From contig JAPSLC010000029.1 in assembly GCA_031181345.1 (NCBI GenBank), positions 1 through 61,526 on the forward strand: a stretch of DNA of 61,526 bases. Reading direction: 5' to 3'. Of this stretch, positions 52,211 to 60,757 are shown in pieces. The position numbers and the translations under genes were made by a program. Below the pieces are notes generated by a model. That model ran no database searches and was not told the origin of the DNA. It saw nothing but the letters and a program-made list of their open reading frames with translations. The DNA comes from Cupriavidus sp. GTDB lineage: Bacteria > Pseudomonadota > Gammaproteobacteria > Burkholderiales > Burkholderiaceae. Within the stretch, counting starts at the first letter, position 1, and every line of letters begins with the position of its first letter.

Positions 52211-53296
52211 TCAGAAGATGTGGCGGATACCCACGGCCACGCCGGTCTGGTTGCTCTTGCCCGGCAGTTCGGTGCGCGCACCGTCCTTGACCTTGTTGTA
52301 GTCGACCGTACCGTAGACCTGGGTACGCTTGGACAGCGCGTACTCGGCGAGCAGCACGCCGGTGTAGCGCTTGCCGTCGTTGCCGGCAACGCCATCCTTG
52401 TTGTCGATGTCGTCGTAGTAGAACGCGCCGGTCAGGGCCAGGGCCGGGGTCAGCTGGTAGCTGGCGCCCACGTAGCCGATCTTGTCCTTGCGCGGGTTGG
52501 CCGCGTGGCTGCCGCCGACCGGAATCGGGTTGCCGGTAGTGGCTTGATCCGGGTTCAGGAAACCGTTGTCGATCACGCCGGTGTGGTCCTTGCCGCCGAT
52601 GTAACCGACGAACAGCTTGGCCGCGCCGATGGTGTACTTACCGGCCACGCCCCACATTTGCTGCTTGTTCTCGTTGATGTCGCGGATTTCCTGGTACACG
52701 CCGCCGATGCCGAACGGGCCAAAGGCGTAGGACGCACGAGCACCCCAGTACTGGTTGGTGCGCACGCTGCCGGCTTGTTCGCCGAAGCCATAGCTGGCGC
52801 CGACATTCAGGCCGCCGAACTTGCCGTCATAGCTGATGACGTTGTCGCGGCGCAGCTGGGTCAGGAAGAACGGCCAGGCGTTGTTGGTGTAGTTGCCGAT
52901 CGTCAGCGGATCGAAGTCGCCGAACAGATTGAAGCCTTCGGTGTACTGACGGCCCAGCTTGATGGTGCCGAAGTCGCCCGACAGACCGACGTAAGCCTGG
53001 CGGCCGAACAGCGTGCCGGTAGCCTGGTTGCCGCGACCGGTGTCCGGGTCGAAGCCGTTTTCCAGCTGGAAGATTGCCTTCAGGTTGTTGCCCAGGGCTT
53101 CGCTGCCCTTGATGCCCCAGCGGCTGTTGGTGATGGCGCCGTTGGTCAGTTCGACCAGGCCGTCATCATTGGCGTTGGCGTTGGTGGTGTAGCGAATGCT
53201 TTGGTCGACGATCCCGTACAGCGTGACCGAGGATTGCGCGTAGGCGCTGCCGGCGAACAGGGTGCCGAGTGCGAGAGTCAAGGCCGATTTCTTCAT
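52211..53296 (-). CDS. Outer-membrane porin (Gram-negative Omp32/OmpC type)
   Basis: A 361-residue trimeric 16-strand porin for passive diffusion of small, often anionic solutes. The signal peptide (MKKSALTLALGTLFAGSAYA) is followed by QSSVTLYGIVDQSIRY, the standard mature start in Burkholderiales. N-S-R-W-G-I-K-G-S-E-A-L-G and L-F-G-R-Q-A-Y-V-G-L are family motifs, and the chain ends in Phe (GIRHIF) as required for assembly. AGGAG precedes the ATG. It is transcribed alone, from the AT-rich region upstream, towards the terminator shared with the kinase-like gene. Confidence 0.95.
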   Translation of the reverse strand: MKKSALTLALGTLFAGSAYAQSSVTLYGIVDQSIRYTTNANANDDGLVELTNGAITNSRWGIKGSEALGNNLKAIFQLENGFDPDTGRGNQATGTLFGRQAYVGLSGDFGTIKLGRQYTEGFNLFGDFDPLTIGNYTNNAWPFFLTQLRRDNVISYDGKFGGLNVGASYGFGEQAGSVRTNQYWGARASYAFGPFGIGGVYQEIRDINENKQQMWGVAGKYTIGAAKLFVGYIGGKDHTGVIDNGFLNPDQATTGNPIPVGGSHAANPRKDKIGYVGASYQLTPALALTGAFYYDDIDNKDGVAGNDGKRYTGVLLAEYALSKRTQVYGTVDYNKVKDGARTELPGKSNQTGVAVGIRHIF

Positions 53297-53538
53297 GGTG
53301 CTCCTTTTCTGTCTTGTGGTTCTGTCGCCGGATCGCGGCGGCATTTTATTTGGCTCTACGTTGTCGGTAGACGCCGCGAAAATTTATCAAAACGTAAACC
53401 GTTCCGACACCAATCCTTGCTCCCGCGGCGCCGAATGGACGCGGCTGGTGCAATTCCGTTGTCAGGCCGCGACAGTTGCCCGCAATGGTGCATTGCGGCG
53501 TGCAAAGGCGCGCCTGCGAGGGCGTCGGGAAACCGAGA

Positions 53539-53563
53539 GGGGGAAAGGCGGGGAGGGCAGGGG
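53539..53563 (+). other. G-quadruplex motif 1
   Basis: Four G runs of 5, 4, 3 and 4 with loops of 6 (AAAGGC), 1 and 2 nt on the plus strand. Fits the standard G3+N1-7 pattern. It lies 92 nt from the end of minE. Confidence 0.6.
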
Positions 53564-53591
53564 CGTCCGCGTCGGGACACCCCGCCAAAGA

Positions 53592-53620
53592 GGGGGGCGG
53601 GCGGGGGGAGCGGCTGGGGG
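53592..53620 (+). other. G-quadruplex motif 2
   Basis: Four G runs of 6, 3, 6 and 5 with loops of 1, 1 and 7 nt on the plus strand, a stronger motif than the first one 28 nt upstream. It lies 35 nt beyond the minE stop; in minE read-through RNA the tract would be C-rich. Confidence 0.65.
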
Positions 53621-53654
53621 CAAGCGGCCGGACCGGGCGGTCCGCCGCTGACGC

Positions 53655-53909
53655 TCAACTCTGCGGAATCTCGATCTTGACCTCGAGCACCTCGAGGTTG
53701 TCCTGGCGCTCGAGACTGACGCGCAGGTCCTGATCGCCGATTTTCACGTACTTCGAAATCACGGCAACGAGCTCACGCTGCAGTGCCGGCAGATAGTCGG
53801 CCGGCGCGGAATGGCCGGTTCGTTCATGAGCGAGGATGATCTGCAGCCGCTCCTTGGCGACCGACGCGGATTTCTTCTTCTCCCCGAGCAGGAAGGACAG
53901 GATCGACAT
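53655..53909 (-). CDS. minE: Cell division topological specificity factor MinE
   Basis: An 84-residue partner of MinD that stimulates its ATPase and drives pole-to-pole oscillation. It starts with the membrane-targeting helix [20 protein letters not shown], followed by the MinD-contact block [12 protein letters not shown] and the dimerisation domain with Y-V-K-I. Length is normal. It lies 15 bp after minD, third in the minCDE operon. Confidence 0.96.
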   Translation of the reverse strand: MSILSFLLGEKKKSASVAKERLQIILAHERTGHSAPADYLPALQRELVAVISKYVKIGDQDLRVSLERQDNLEVLEVKIEIPQS

Positions 53910-53924
53910 GGGGATGAGCCCTCC

Positions 53925-54737
53925 TTACTTGTTGCCGAACAGGCGCGAAAGCAGGCCCGGCTTCTGATAATCGACGAAGCGCATCGGCTTTTCCTTGCCG
54001 AGGAAGCGGTCCACCACGTCGCCGTAGGCGTCGGCAACGTCCGTGCCTTCCAGGTGGATGGCCGGCGTGCCCTGGTTCGAGGCGTGCAGCACGGCCTCGG
54101 ATTCCGGAATCACGCCGATCAGCTTGATGCGCAGGATTTCCTGGATGTCAGTCAGCGACAGCATCTCGCCGCCGTGTACGCGCTTCGGGTTGTAGCGCGT
54201 GATCAGCAGGTGTTCCTTGATCGGCTCGCCTTCGCTGGCGCGCTTGGTCTTGGATGACAGGATGCCCAGGATCCGGTCCGAATCGCGCACCGACGAAACT
54301 TCCGGATTGGTGACGATCAGCGCCTCGTCGGCAAAGTACATCGCCATCAGCGCGCCGGTTTCGATGCCCGCCGGCGAATCGCAGACGATGTATTCGAAGT
54401 CCATGTCGATCAGGTTCTTGATCACCTTCTCGACGCCTTCGTGCGTCAGCGCTTCCTTGTCGCGGGTTTGCGAGGCCGGCAGGATGAACAGGTTCTCGCA
54501 CTTCTTGTCCTTGATCAGCGCCTGGTGCAGATTGGCTTCGCCCTGCACCACGTTGATCAGGTCGTAGACCACCCGACGCTCGCAACCCATGATCAGGTCG
54601 AGGTTGCGCAGGCCGACGTCGAAGTCGATCACGGCGGTCTTGTGGCCGCGCAGGGCCAGCCCGGCGGCGAAGCTCGCGCTGGTGGTGGTCTTGCCGACGC
54701 CTCCCTTGCCGGAGGTCACAACGATGATTTTTGCCAT
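53925..54737 (-). CDS. minD: Septum site-determining ATPase MinD
   Basis: A 270-residue ParA/MinD-type ATPase that positions the division septum by recruiting MinC to the membrane. The deviant Walker A reads TSGKGGVGKTTTSASF with both signature lysines, followed by AVIDFDVGLRNLD (switch I) and YIVCDSPAGIE (switch II/Walker B). The C-terminal amphipathic membrane-targeting helix is GLLSRLFGNK. It lies 61 bp after minC and 15 bp before minE. Confidence 0.97.
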   Translation of the reverse strand: MAKIIVVTSGKGGVGKTTTSASFAAGLALRGHKTAVIDFDVGLRNLDLIMGCERRVVYDLINVVQGEANLHQALIKDKKCENLFILPASQTRDKEALTHEGVEKVIKNLIDMDFEYIVCDSPAGIETGALMAMYFADEALIVTNPEVSSVRDSDRILGILSSKTKRASEGEPIKEHLLITRYNPKRVHGGEMLSLTDIQEILRIKLIGVIPESEAVLHASNQGTPAIHLEGTDVADAYGDVVDRFLGKEKPMRFVDYQKPGLLSRLFGNK

Positions 54738-54798
54738 GGCTCTTGGTCCAGTAATAGGGTTGAAGCTTGCGCTGCGATGTTGCGGGACTCGGCCGGAC

Positions 54799-55569
54799 TC
54801 ACTTCATGCGAAGCGGCTCGAGAATCAGGGTTTCGTCGGCGAGCCGGACCTGCGCGGGTTTGCCCAGCACGTCGGGCGGCAGGGCCTGTTCGGCGGTCCG
54901 GTAGATGCCGGCGATCGAAATCAGTTCGGGTTCCAGGCAGGTGCAGAAGATGCGCGCGTCCGGATTGCCCTTGACCCCCGCCAGCGCACGGCCGCGCAGC
55001 GGGGCATAAATATGGATATTGCCTTCGGCGATGACCTCGGCGCCGAAGCTGACCACGTCCATGATGACGACGTCGCCATGCGCGTAGATCTGCTGGCCCG
55101 AGCGCAGCGGCTTGTCGATCAGCAGCGTCGTGGCGGCGCGCGGCGGTTCAGGCGTGGCGGCCGGGGCCGCGACCGGAGCAGAAGCGGGAGCTTCGCTGGC
55201 GGCGGCCGTGGGCTCGGCGTCGCGCGCCGCGCCGGCGCGCCCGTTGCCGCGGCGGCTCTGGCTGTCCAGCATCGGCAATCCGCAGGCCTGGGCCCAGTCG
55301 TGCTGTTCCTGGCGCGCCACCACGCCGATCGCGCGCGCCTTCAGCGTCGACAGCGTGTCGATCACGGCGTCCAGTTCGGGCCGCTGGTCGTCTTGCAGCG
55401 AGCGCAGGTCCAGCGCGATGACGTCGTTCGAGAAGAAATCGGGGGTGGCTTCGAAGCGCGACAGCAGCTCGTCTCGCAGCGCCGAGGTATCCGCGGTATG
55501 GAGCGCAAGAAGGAGGGCGTCGACGTTGCCACTACGCAGCTCGAAGTGTGGCGATTTCTTCTGGGACAT
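54799..55569 (-). CDS. minC: Septum site-determining protein MinC
   Basis: A 256-residue inhibitor of FtsZ polymerisation. The N-terminal FtsZ-binding domain (residues about 1-105) opens [20 protein letters not shown]; a low-complexity Ala/Pro/Thr linker of about 40 residues follows; the C-terminal beta-helix domain binds MinD, with [15 protein letters not shown] and [17 protein letters not shown] intact. I preferred the ATG at MSQKKSPHF to one 9 codons earlier. It heads the minCDE operon and is divergent from corA. Confidence 0.95.
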   Translation of the reverse strand: MSQKKSPHFELRSGNVDALLLALHTADTSALRDELLSRFEATPDFFSNDVIALDLRSLQDDQRPELDAVIDTLSTLKARAIGVVARQEQHDWAQACGLPMLDSQSRRGNGRAGAARDAEPTAAASEAPASAPVAAPAATPEPPRAATTLLIDKPLRSGQQIYAHGDVVIMDVVSFGAEVIAEGNIHIYAPLRGRALAGVKGNPDARIFCTCLEPELISIAGIYRTAEQALPPDVLGKPAQVRLADETLILEPLRMK

Positions 55570-55768
55570 AGCCGGGTAAGCGTGGAAATATCGCATTCTA
55601 ACTGCCTCTCCCCGGCGAACTGTAACAATTGTCGATCAGGTGACCTGCACGGCGCGACGTTTTGCTGCGAGAAGGCGGCAAGGGGCAACCGGTTCGCCGC
55701 AAGCGCGCCCTTCGCTCTCCACAGCAGCGCCGCTTGTTACGATTGCGCATCCTGTCCGAGGAGCGTTC

Positions 55769-56740
55769 ATGGGTGCGATCGTCAATTGCGTGGCCTACCG
55801 CGGCGGCAAGCGGCTTGGCGAGGTCCCGTTGGAGGACATCAGCGAGGTACTGAAGACGCCGGGCACATTCGTCTGGCTGGGCCTGTACGAACCGGACCTG
55901 GCGCTGCTGCGCCAGGCGCAGCTCGAGTTCGGCCTGCACGACCTGGCGGTCGAGGACGCGCTGAACGCCCATCAGCGCCCCAAGCTGGAGGCCTATGGCG
56001 ACAGCGTCTTCATCGTGCTCAATACCGCCCAGCTGGTCGGCGACAGTGTCGAGATCGGCGAGACGCATCTGTTCGTCGGGCCCAACTACGTGGTGTCGGT
56101 CCGCCACGGGGCCAGCAGCACCTACGCCCCCGTGCGCGATCGCTGCGCGCACGAGCCGCACGCGCTGGCCAACGGGCCGGGCTACGTGCTGTACGCGCTG
56201 ATGGATTTCGTCGTCGATCACTACATGCCGATCGTCAACGGGCTCGAAGACACCTTCGAGCAGCTCGAGCAGGGCCTGTTCCGCGACCAGTTCGACCGCA
56301 CCGCGATCGAGCGTCTGTACCACATCAAGCGGCAGGTGCTGCGGCTGCGCAATGCGGTCTATCCGATCGAGGAGATGTGCGGGCAATTGATCCGCCTGCA
56401 CGAGGAGTTGGTGCCCAAGGATCTGCGGGCCTATTTCCGCGACGTCGAGGACCACGCCAGCCGGCTGCTGCGAACGCTCGATGTCGTGCGCGAAATGCTG
56501 ACGACTGCGGTGCAGGTCAATCTGGCGCTGGTCACGGTCGGACAGAACGAGGTGGTCAAGCGGCTCGCCGGCTGGGGTGCCATTCTCGCGATCCCGACCG
56601 TGGTGTTCAGCCTGTACGGCATGAACTTCGAATTCATGCCGGAACTGAAACTGCCCTTCGCCTATCCGGCCGTGATCGCCGGCACCGCGCTGGCCTGCAC
56701 GGCACTCTGGCGCAAGCTGCATCGGGCGGGATGGGTTTGA
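55769..56740 (+). CDS. corA: CorA-family divalent cation transporter
   Basis: A 323-residue pentameric channel-type transporter for Mg2+ (and Co2+ or Ni2+). A large cytoplasmic domain ends in two C-terminal helices, the first followed by the selectivity motif Y-G-M-N-F, with the conserved periplasmic F-M-P-E-L loop. GAGGAG lies 6 nt before the ATG. The longer in-frame extension is rejected. It is divergent from minC and stands alone. Confidence 0.92.
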   Translation: MGAIVNCVAYRGGKRLGEVPLEDISEVLKTPGTFVWLGLYEPDLALLRQAQLEFGLHDLAVEDALNAHQRPKLEAYGDSVFIVLNTAQLVGDSVEIGETHLFVGPNYVVSVRHGASSTYAPVRDRCAHEPHALANGPGYVLYALMDFVVDHYMPIVNGLEDTFEQLEQGLFRDQFDRTAIERLYHIKRQVLRLRNAVYPIEEMCGQLIRLHEELVPKDLRAYFRDVEDHASRLLRTLDVVREMLTTAVQVNLALVTVGQNEVVKRLAGWGAILAIPTVVFSLYGMNFEFMPELKLPFAYPAVIAGTALACTALWRKLHRAGWV

Positions 56741-56769
56741 GCCGGCCTGGCCTCACCCCATGACGCCAT

Positions 56770-57066
56770 TCAACTGGAACGTTTCACTCGCTTGGGATAC
56801 TGCTGACGAGAGTGCATGACCCGGAGTATCTGTATCTCTGAGCTGACGCGTCGGTAGACCACGTAGTAGTTCGGATGGATGACCAACTCGCGGGTGCCGC
56901 TTACACGGCCGCGGCGATACAGAAGCGGACGGTCCGGCAAGGCAGCCGTCATTCGTTCAATGTCCTGGTATAGCGAATACGCTGCCTGGGCATTGTGCTC
57001 GGCAATATGGGACAAGATGGTTTCGAGGTCCGCAAGCGCGGAATCGAGCCAATGGACCCGAGGCAT
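56770..57066 (-). CDS. ParE/RelE-family toxin
   Basis: A 98-residue type II toxin of the RelE/ParE superfamily. It shows the opening V-H-W-L-D-S-A-L-A-D-L-E-T-I-L-S-H-I-A, a central R-P-L-L-Y-R-R-G-R-V-S-G-T-R-E-L-V-I and a C-terminal Y-Y-V-V-Y-R-R-V-x-x-x-I-Q-I-L-R-V-M-H-S-R-Q-Q-Y-P, typical of the ParE fold (gyrase inhibitor or ribonuclease). It lies 45 bp after the antitoxin gene on the same strand. Which target it hits is not decided by sequence. Confidence 0.9.
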   Translation of the reverse strand: MPRVHWLDSALADLETILSHIAEHNAQAAYSLYQDIERMTAALPDRPLLYRRGRVSGTRELVIHPNYYVVYRRVSSEIQILRVMHSRQQYPKRVKRSS

Positions 57067-57111
57067 TTGCCCGGCTTCTACTGGGTCATTGCGGCAGATT
57101 GAATCAGGCCG

Positions 57112-57321
57112 TCACTGCGGCTTGCCAGACCCGGTGGCACCTATCTTGAGCAAGCGGGCACGGATGCGCGCCATGGCTTGCTGATGCGGAATAAAGGTGG
57201 CGTCGGGCGAATCGGCCGCCCGCACGGCGGCTTCAACTTCGGCGTGGAACCAGCGGTCGTAATCCGCCGCTTGTTCGGCACTGCTGAATTCCGGCCGGGA
57301 GGGGTAACTTGGGTCGCTCAT
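57112..57321 (-). CDS. Stability-determinant-type antitoxin
   Basis: A protein of about 69 residues preceding the ParE-like toxin. The block PEFSSAEQAADYDRWFHAEV followed by E-A-A-V-R-A-A-D-S-P-D-A-T-F-I-P-H-Q-Q-A-M is characteristic of the small stability-determinant antitoxins paired with ParE/RelE toxins. A 16-residue longer frame is less likely. Gene order antitoxin-toxin is canonical. A strong minus-strand terminator lies about 90 bp upstream and insulates it. Confidence 0.85.
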   Translation of the reverse strand: MSDPSYPSRPEFSSAEQAADYDRWFHAEVEAAVRAADSPDATFIPHQQAMARIRARLLKIGATGSGKPQ

Positions 57322-57725
57322 GCGGGGCAGTATAAAGCCGCCCAGTCGTGCAGTCGTACTCGAATTCATATCGTGGCTCTACATGGCTGGGGGGGTGGAC
57401 CCCAGCAGTTCCAAAAAAACCGGCCACCACCCCCGGTGCCGGGGCGCGACGTTGCGATGGTGGTGGCCGGGTCCGCGCAAGCTGCCCGTGTGGTGAACCA
57501 CGGAGGGCATGTTACGAGCGCGGCGCTCCAGCGTTTTCGGGAACGGCCTGCGGCTTCTGCATTCGACCCGCGGAGGCCCACGCGGCACGCAAAATCTGCG
57601 CGCTTTGCACAATCGCGATGGCGGCGCCGCAGCTGCAAGGCGGCGAACAGACGGCGAGCGCGCGACGCCAGGTGTCGGAATGCAATTTGCATCCCCCGTC
57701 CGGATCCATCTTCGGAGGAGCGACG
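57322..57725. other. Intergenic region between the antitoxin and the hydrolase
   Basis: A 404-bp space with divergent promoters expected. The 57413-57470 hairpin with T-run is its only clear feature. Frames running through it lack ribosome sites and family features. Confidence 0.6.
57413..57470 (-). terminator. Strong minus-strand terminator with nested hairpin
   Basis: Perfect 12-bp arms (CCGGCCACCACC at 57420-57431, GGTGGTGGCCGG at 57459-57470) with, inside the loop, a second perfect hairpin (CCCCGG / CCGGGG, 57431-57444). On the minus strand the stem is followed by seven T (57419 to 57413). No annotated minus-strand gene ends upstream of it; the nearest is tctA 1.3 kb away, across an opposing gene. 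Confidence 0.75.
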
Positions 57726-58667
57726 ATGAACGATCCGCACGATATGTCCGCGGTCTCTGCCACGTCGGCGGCTGCGGAAATGACCCGACGCCAGGACGAC
57801 GTGGCGCACCGGACGCTGGACCTCGACGGCATGCGCATCTTCTACCGCGAAGCCGGGCCGAGGGACGCGCCCACGATCCTGCTGCCCCACGGCTACCCGT
57901 GCTCGTCCTACCAATACCGCCGTCTGCTGCCGGCGCTCGCGGACCGCTGGCATGCCGTGGCGCCGGATTTTCCGGGATTCGGCTACAGCGATACGCCGGA
58001 CTTCGGCCGGTTCGGCTATGACTTCGACGCCTATGCTGCCTTTCTCGAGCGCTTCGCCGACACCCTTGGCCTGCAGCGGTATGCGCTCTATCTGCATGAC
58101 TACGGATCGCAGATCGGCCTGCGGCTCGCCATCCGGGCGCCCGAGCGGATCGCCGCGCTGATCGTGCAGAACGGCGATATCTACGAGGATGCGCTGGGGC
58201 CCAAGTACGAGACGATCCGCCGCTATTGGGACGACCCGTCGCCGGCCAATCGCGCGCCGCTGGAGGCGGCCGCCAGCGAGCACGGCTTTCGGGACGAATT
58301 CATCGGCGAGATCCGGCCCGAGCACGTGCCGCGCGTGTCGCCGGATCTATGGATGCTGCACTGGCGCCTGATGGACACCCCGGTCCGGCGCGAGCTGGCC
58401 GTGCGGCTGATGGAAGGGCTGAAGGCGAATCTGGACTGGTTCCCGCGCTACCAGGGCTATCTGCGCGAGCACCAGCCGCCCACGCTGATCCTGTGGGGAC
58501 CGCACGACGGCTATATGCCCGAGGCCGCGGGCCGTGCCTATCTGCGCGATCTGCCGCGCGCGGAACTGCATATGACCGACGGCGGGCATTGGCTGCTGGA
58601 GACGCACTTCGCGCAGGTATGTCCACTGCTCCGGGACTTTCTCGGCCGCGTGTGGACGGGCGCGTAG
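57726..58667 (+). CDS. Alpha/beta-fold hydrolase (haloalkane dehalogenase/epoxide hydrolase-like)
   Basis: A protein of about 313 residues. The nucleophile elbow reads YLHDYGSQIG, placing Asp where haloalkane dehalogenases and epoxide hydrolases have it. The oxyanion region is LLPHGYPCSSYQYR, the strand-4 loop is APDFPGFGYSDTP, and the general base His is in DGGHWLLETH. GGAGGAG lies 5 nt before the ATG; a longer in-frame extension has no family features. Substrate unknown: C-Cl or C-F, epoxide or ester. Its stop codon lies in the first unit of a tandem repeat. Confidence 0.85.
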   Translation: MNDPHDMSAVSATSAAAEMTRRQDDVAHRTLDLDGMRIFYREAGPRDAPTILLPHGYPCSSYQYRRLLPALADRWHAVAPDFPGFGYSDTPDFGRFGYDFDAYAAFLERFADTLGLQRYALYLHDYGSQIGLRLAIRAPERIAALIVQNGDIYEDALGPKYETIRRYWDDPSPANRAPLEAAASEHGFRDEFIGEIRPEHVPRVSPDLWMLHWRLMDTPVRRELAVRLMEGLKANLDWFPRYQGYLREHQPPTLILWGPHDGYMPEAAGRAYLRDLPRAELHMTDGGHWLLETHFAQVCPLLRDFLGRVWTGA

Positions 58668-58710
58668 CTGCCGGCGTAGTCGCCCGCGTAGTTTGCCCGC
58701 GTAGTTGCCG
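58662..58710. repeat. 12-13-bp tandem repeat at the hydrolase stop codon
   Basis: Four units beginning GCGTAG at 58662, 58674, 58686 and 58699 (periods 12, 12, 13), each followed by a variable tract ending GCC(C/G). The TAG of the first unit is the stop of the hydrolase gene, and the next two units would supply in-frame TAGs too. Confidence 0.75.
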
Positions 58711-58728
58711 GCATCGCGACAGGCGGCT

Positions 58729-58752
58729 CCCTCTCCCGCCCGCGGGAGAGGG
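58729..58752. repeat. REP-like palindrome CCCTCTCCCGC
   Basis: A perfect 11-bp inverted repeat (CCCTCTCCCGC / GCGGGAGAGGG) with a 2-nt loop, followed by GATGGGGAGAGGG. This matches dispersed GC-rich REP elements seen in many high-GC proteobacteria. It lies between the ends of the convergent hydrolase and tctA genes. Confidence 0.65.
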
Positions 58753-58779
58753 ATGGGGAGAGGGAACACCGCCGCCTCG

Positions 58780-60282
58780 CTATTCTTCCTGGAACGCCTC
58801 CTCCCGCTTGGCCTTGACCGCGGGCAGCGCCACCACCGCGACCAGCGCCGCGGCCGCCACCAGCAGGCCCAGCGACAGCGGCCGCTCGACGAACACATGA
58901 AAGTCGCCACGCGAGAGCAGCAGCGTGCGGCGGAAGTTTTCCTCCATCATCGGCCCGAGCACGAAGCCGAGCAGCAGCGGCGCGGGCTCGCAGCGCAGCT
59001 TCATGAAGATGTAGCCGATCATCCCGCAGGCCGCCGCGACGAACACGTCGAACACGGTGTTGTTGACCGAGTAGACGCCGATGCAGCAGAACGTCAGGAT
59101 CGCCGGATACAGGAAGCGATACGGCACCTTCAGCAGCTTGACCCAGATGCCGATCAACGGCAGGTTCAGGATCACCAGCGTCAGGTTGCCGATCCACATC
59201 GAGGCGATCAGGCCCCAGAACAGCGAGGGGTTGCTGGTCATCACCTGCGGACCCGGCTGGATATTGTGGATGGTCATCGCGCCGACCATCAGCGCCATCA
59301 CCGCGTTGGACGGAATGCCCAGCGTCAGCAGCGGAATGAACGAGGTCTGCGCGGCCGCGTTGTTGGCCGATTCCGGTCCGGCCACGCCTTCGATCGCGCC
59401 CTTGCCGAATTCATGGGGATGCTTCGAGGTCTTCTTCTCCAGCGAATACGCGGCGAACGAGGACAGCGACGCGCCGCCGCCCGGCAGCACGCCGAGCGCC
59501 GAGCCCAGCGCGGTGCCGCGCAGCACGGCCGGGATCATGCGCTTGAAGTCCTCCTTGGTCGGGAACAGGTTGGTGACCCGATCGGTGAAGGTCTCGCGCG
59601 CCTCCCTCTGCTCCAGATTGACGATGATCTCGGCGAAGCCGAACAGGCCCATGGCCAGCCCGGTGATATTGATGCCGTCGGTCAGCTCCGGGACGTCGAA
59701 CGAAAAGCGCGCCACGCCCGAATTGACGTCGGTGCCGATCAGCCCGATCAGCAGCCCGAGCACGATCATCGCGACGGCCTTGACCAGCGAGCCGGAGGCC
59801 AGCACCACCGCGCCGATCAGGCCCAGCACCATCAGCGAGAAATACTCGGCGGGACCGAACTTGAAGGCCAGTTCCGACAGCGGCGTTGCGAACGCGGCCA
59901 GGATCAGCGTGGCGACGCTGCCGGCAAAGAACGAGCCCAGTCCGGCGGTCGCCAGCGCGACGCCCGCACGGCCCTTGCGCGCCATCTGGTAGCCATCCAG
60001 CGTGGTGACCACCGACGACGATTCGCCGGGCAGGTTGACCAGGATGGCGGTGGTCGAGCCGCCGTACTGCGCGCCGTAGTAGATCCCCGCCAGCATGATC
60101 AGCGCCGCGACGGGAGGCAGCGTGTAGGTGATCGGCAGCAGCATGGCGATCGTCGCCAGCGGTCCGAGGCCGGGCAGCACGCCGATCAGCGTCCCCAGCA
60201 CGCAGCCCAGCAGCGCATAGGCCAGGTTCTGCAGCGACAGCGCGGTCGAGAATCCCAGCGCCAGATGGTTGAGCAATTCCAT
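58780..60282 (-). CDS. tctA: Tripartite tricarboxylate transporter permease TctA, second copy
   Basis: A 500-residue large membrane subunit of a second TTT importer. Signatures are GVLPGLGPLATIAMLLP, GVLPGGGASLSSFAAYS and YGAQYGGSTTAILVNLPGES, the family's G-x-x-P-G-x-G and gate regions. GAGGAGG lies 9 nt before the ATG; a longer frame is rejected. It is clearly distinct from the copy near 22 kb but shares all motifs. Its TctB gene is 13 bp upstream; no receptor gene is seen in the window, so it may use an orphan Bug protein. Confidence 0.94.
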   Translation of the reverse strand: MELLNHLALGFSTALSLQNLAYALLGCVLGTLIGVLPGLGPLATIAMLLPITYTLPPVAALIMLAGIYYGAQYGGSTTAILVNLPGESSSVVTTLDGYQMARKGRAGVALATAGLGSFFAGSVATLILAAFATPLSELAFKFGPAEYFSLMVLGLIGAVVLASGSLVKAVAMIVLGLLIGLIGTDVNSGVARFSFDVPELTDGINITGLAMGLFGFAEIIVNLEQREARETFTDRVTNLFPTKEDFKRMIPAVLRGTALGSALGVLPGGGASLSSFAAYSLEKKTSKHPHEFGKGAIEGVAGPESANNAAAQTSFIPLLTLGIPSNAVMALMVGAMTIHNIQPGPQVMTSNPSLFWGLIASMWIGNLTLVILNLPLIGIWVKLLKVPYRFLYPAILTFCCIGVYSVNNTVFDVFVAAACGMIGYIFMKLRCEPAPLLLGFVLGPMMEENFRRTLLLSRGDFHVFVERPLSLGLLVAAAALVAVVALPAVKAKREEAFQEE

Positions 60283-60295
60283 TGCGTGGGCCTCC

Positions 60296-60757
60296 TCAAG
60301 CCGACAGGAAAGCCGGCCACACCGGCATTTGCAGATTGATGCCGTAGACGAAGGCAACCAGGCTGATGACCACCAGCACCGCGGCATTGAGCAGCGCGCC
60401 GCGCCAGGTGAACTCGTGGCTCGCCATCGACGCGATCAGCACCAGCAGGACCACCGACAGCACCATGCCGAGCGGCTTGAGCACGAGGCCGAACAGCACC
60501 ACCGAACCGAGCACCCACAGCACCGTGCGCACATCCCACTTGGCAAGCCGATCGGATTCGCCTTTCGGCGACATGGCGCCGAGCGCCACCACCGCGCCCA
60601 GCAGCGCCAGCACGATGCCGAGCCAGAACGGAAAGTAGCCGGGGCCCATGCGCGCCGCGGTACCCATGGTGTAGCCGCGCGCGACCAGCGAAAAGCCTAG
60701 TCCGACGGCGATGAACATCAGTCCGGAGAAGAAATCGGTTTGTTTGCGTATTCGCAT
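60296..60757 (-). CDS. tctB: Tripartite tricarboxylate transporter TctB family protein, second copy
   Basis: A protein of about 153 residues, the small membrane subunit of the second TTT system. Helices are FFSGLMFIAVGLGFSLVARG, FPFWLGIVLALLGAVVAL, a double central segment ending MVLSVVLLVLIA, and AAVLVVISLVAFVYGINLQM. The G-P-G-Y-F-P-F-W sequence after the first helix is typical of TctB. It starts 13 bp before tctA. Its upstream region contains an inverted repeat near 61.0 kb. Confidence 0.88.
   Translation of the reverse strand: MRIRKQTDFFSGLMFIAVGLGFSLVARGYTMGTAARMGPGYFPFWLGIVLALLGAVVALGAMSPKGESDRLAKWDVRTVLWVLGSVVLFGLVLKPLGMVLSVVLLVLIASMASHEFTWRGALLNAAVLVVISLVAFVYGINLQMPVWPAFLSA

Larger units (their letters stand above)
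53297..53654. other. Intergenic region between porin and minE with G-rich tracts
   Basis: A 358-bp space. The porin-side part (about 53340-53410) is AT-rich and probably holds the porin promoter. The minE-side part has two G-quadruplex-type tracts. No credible gene. Confidence 0.65.
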
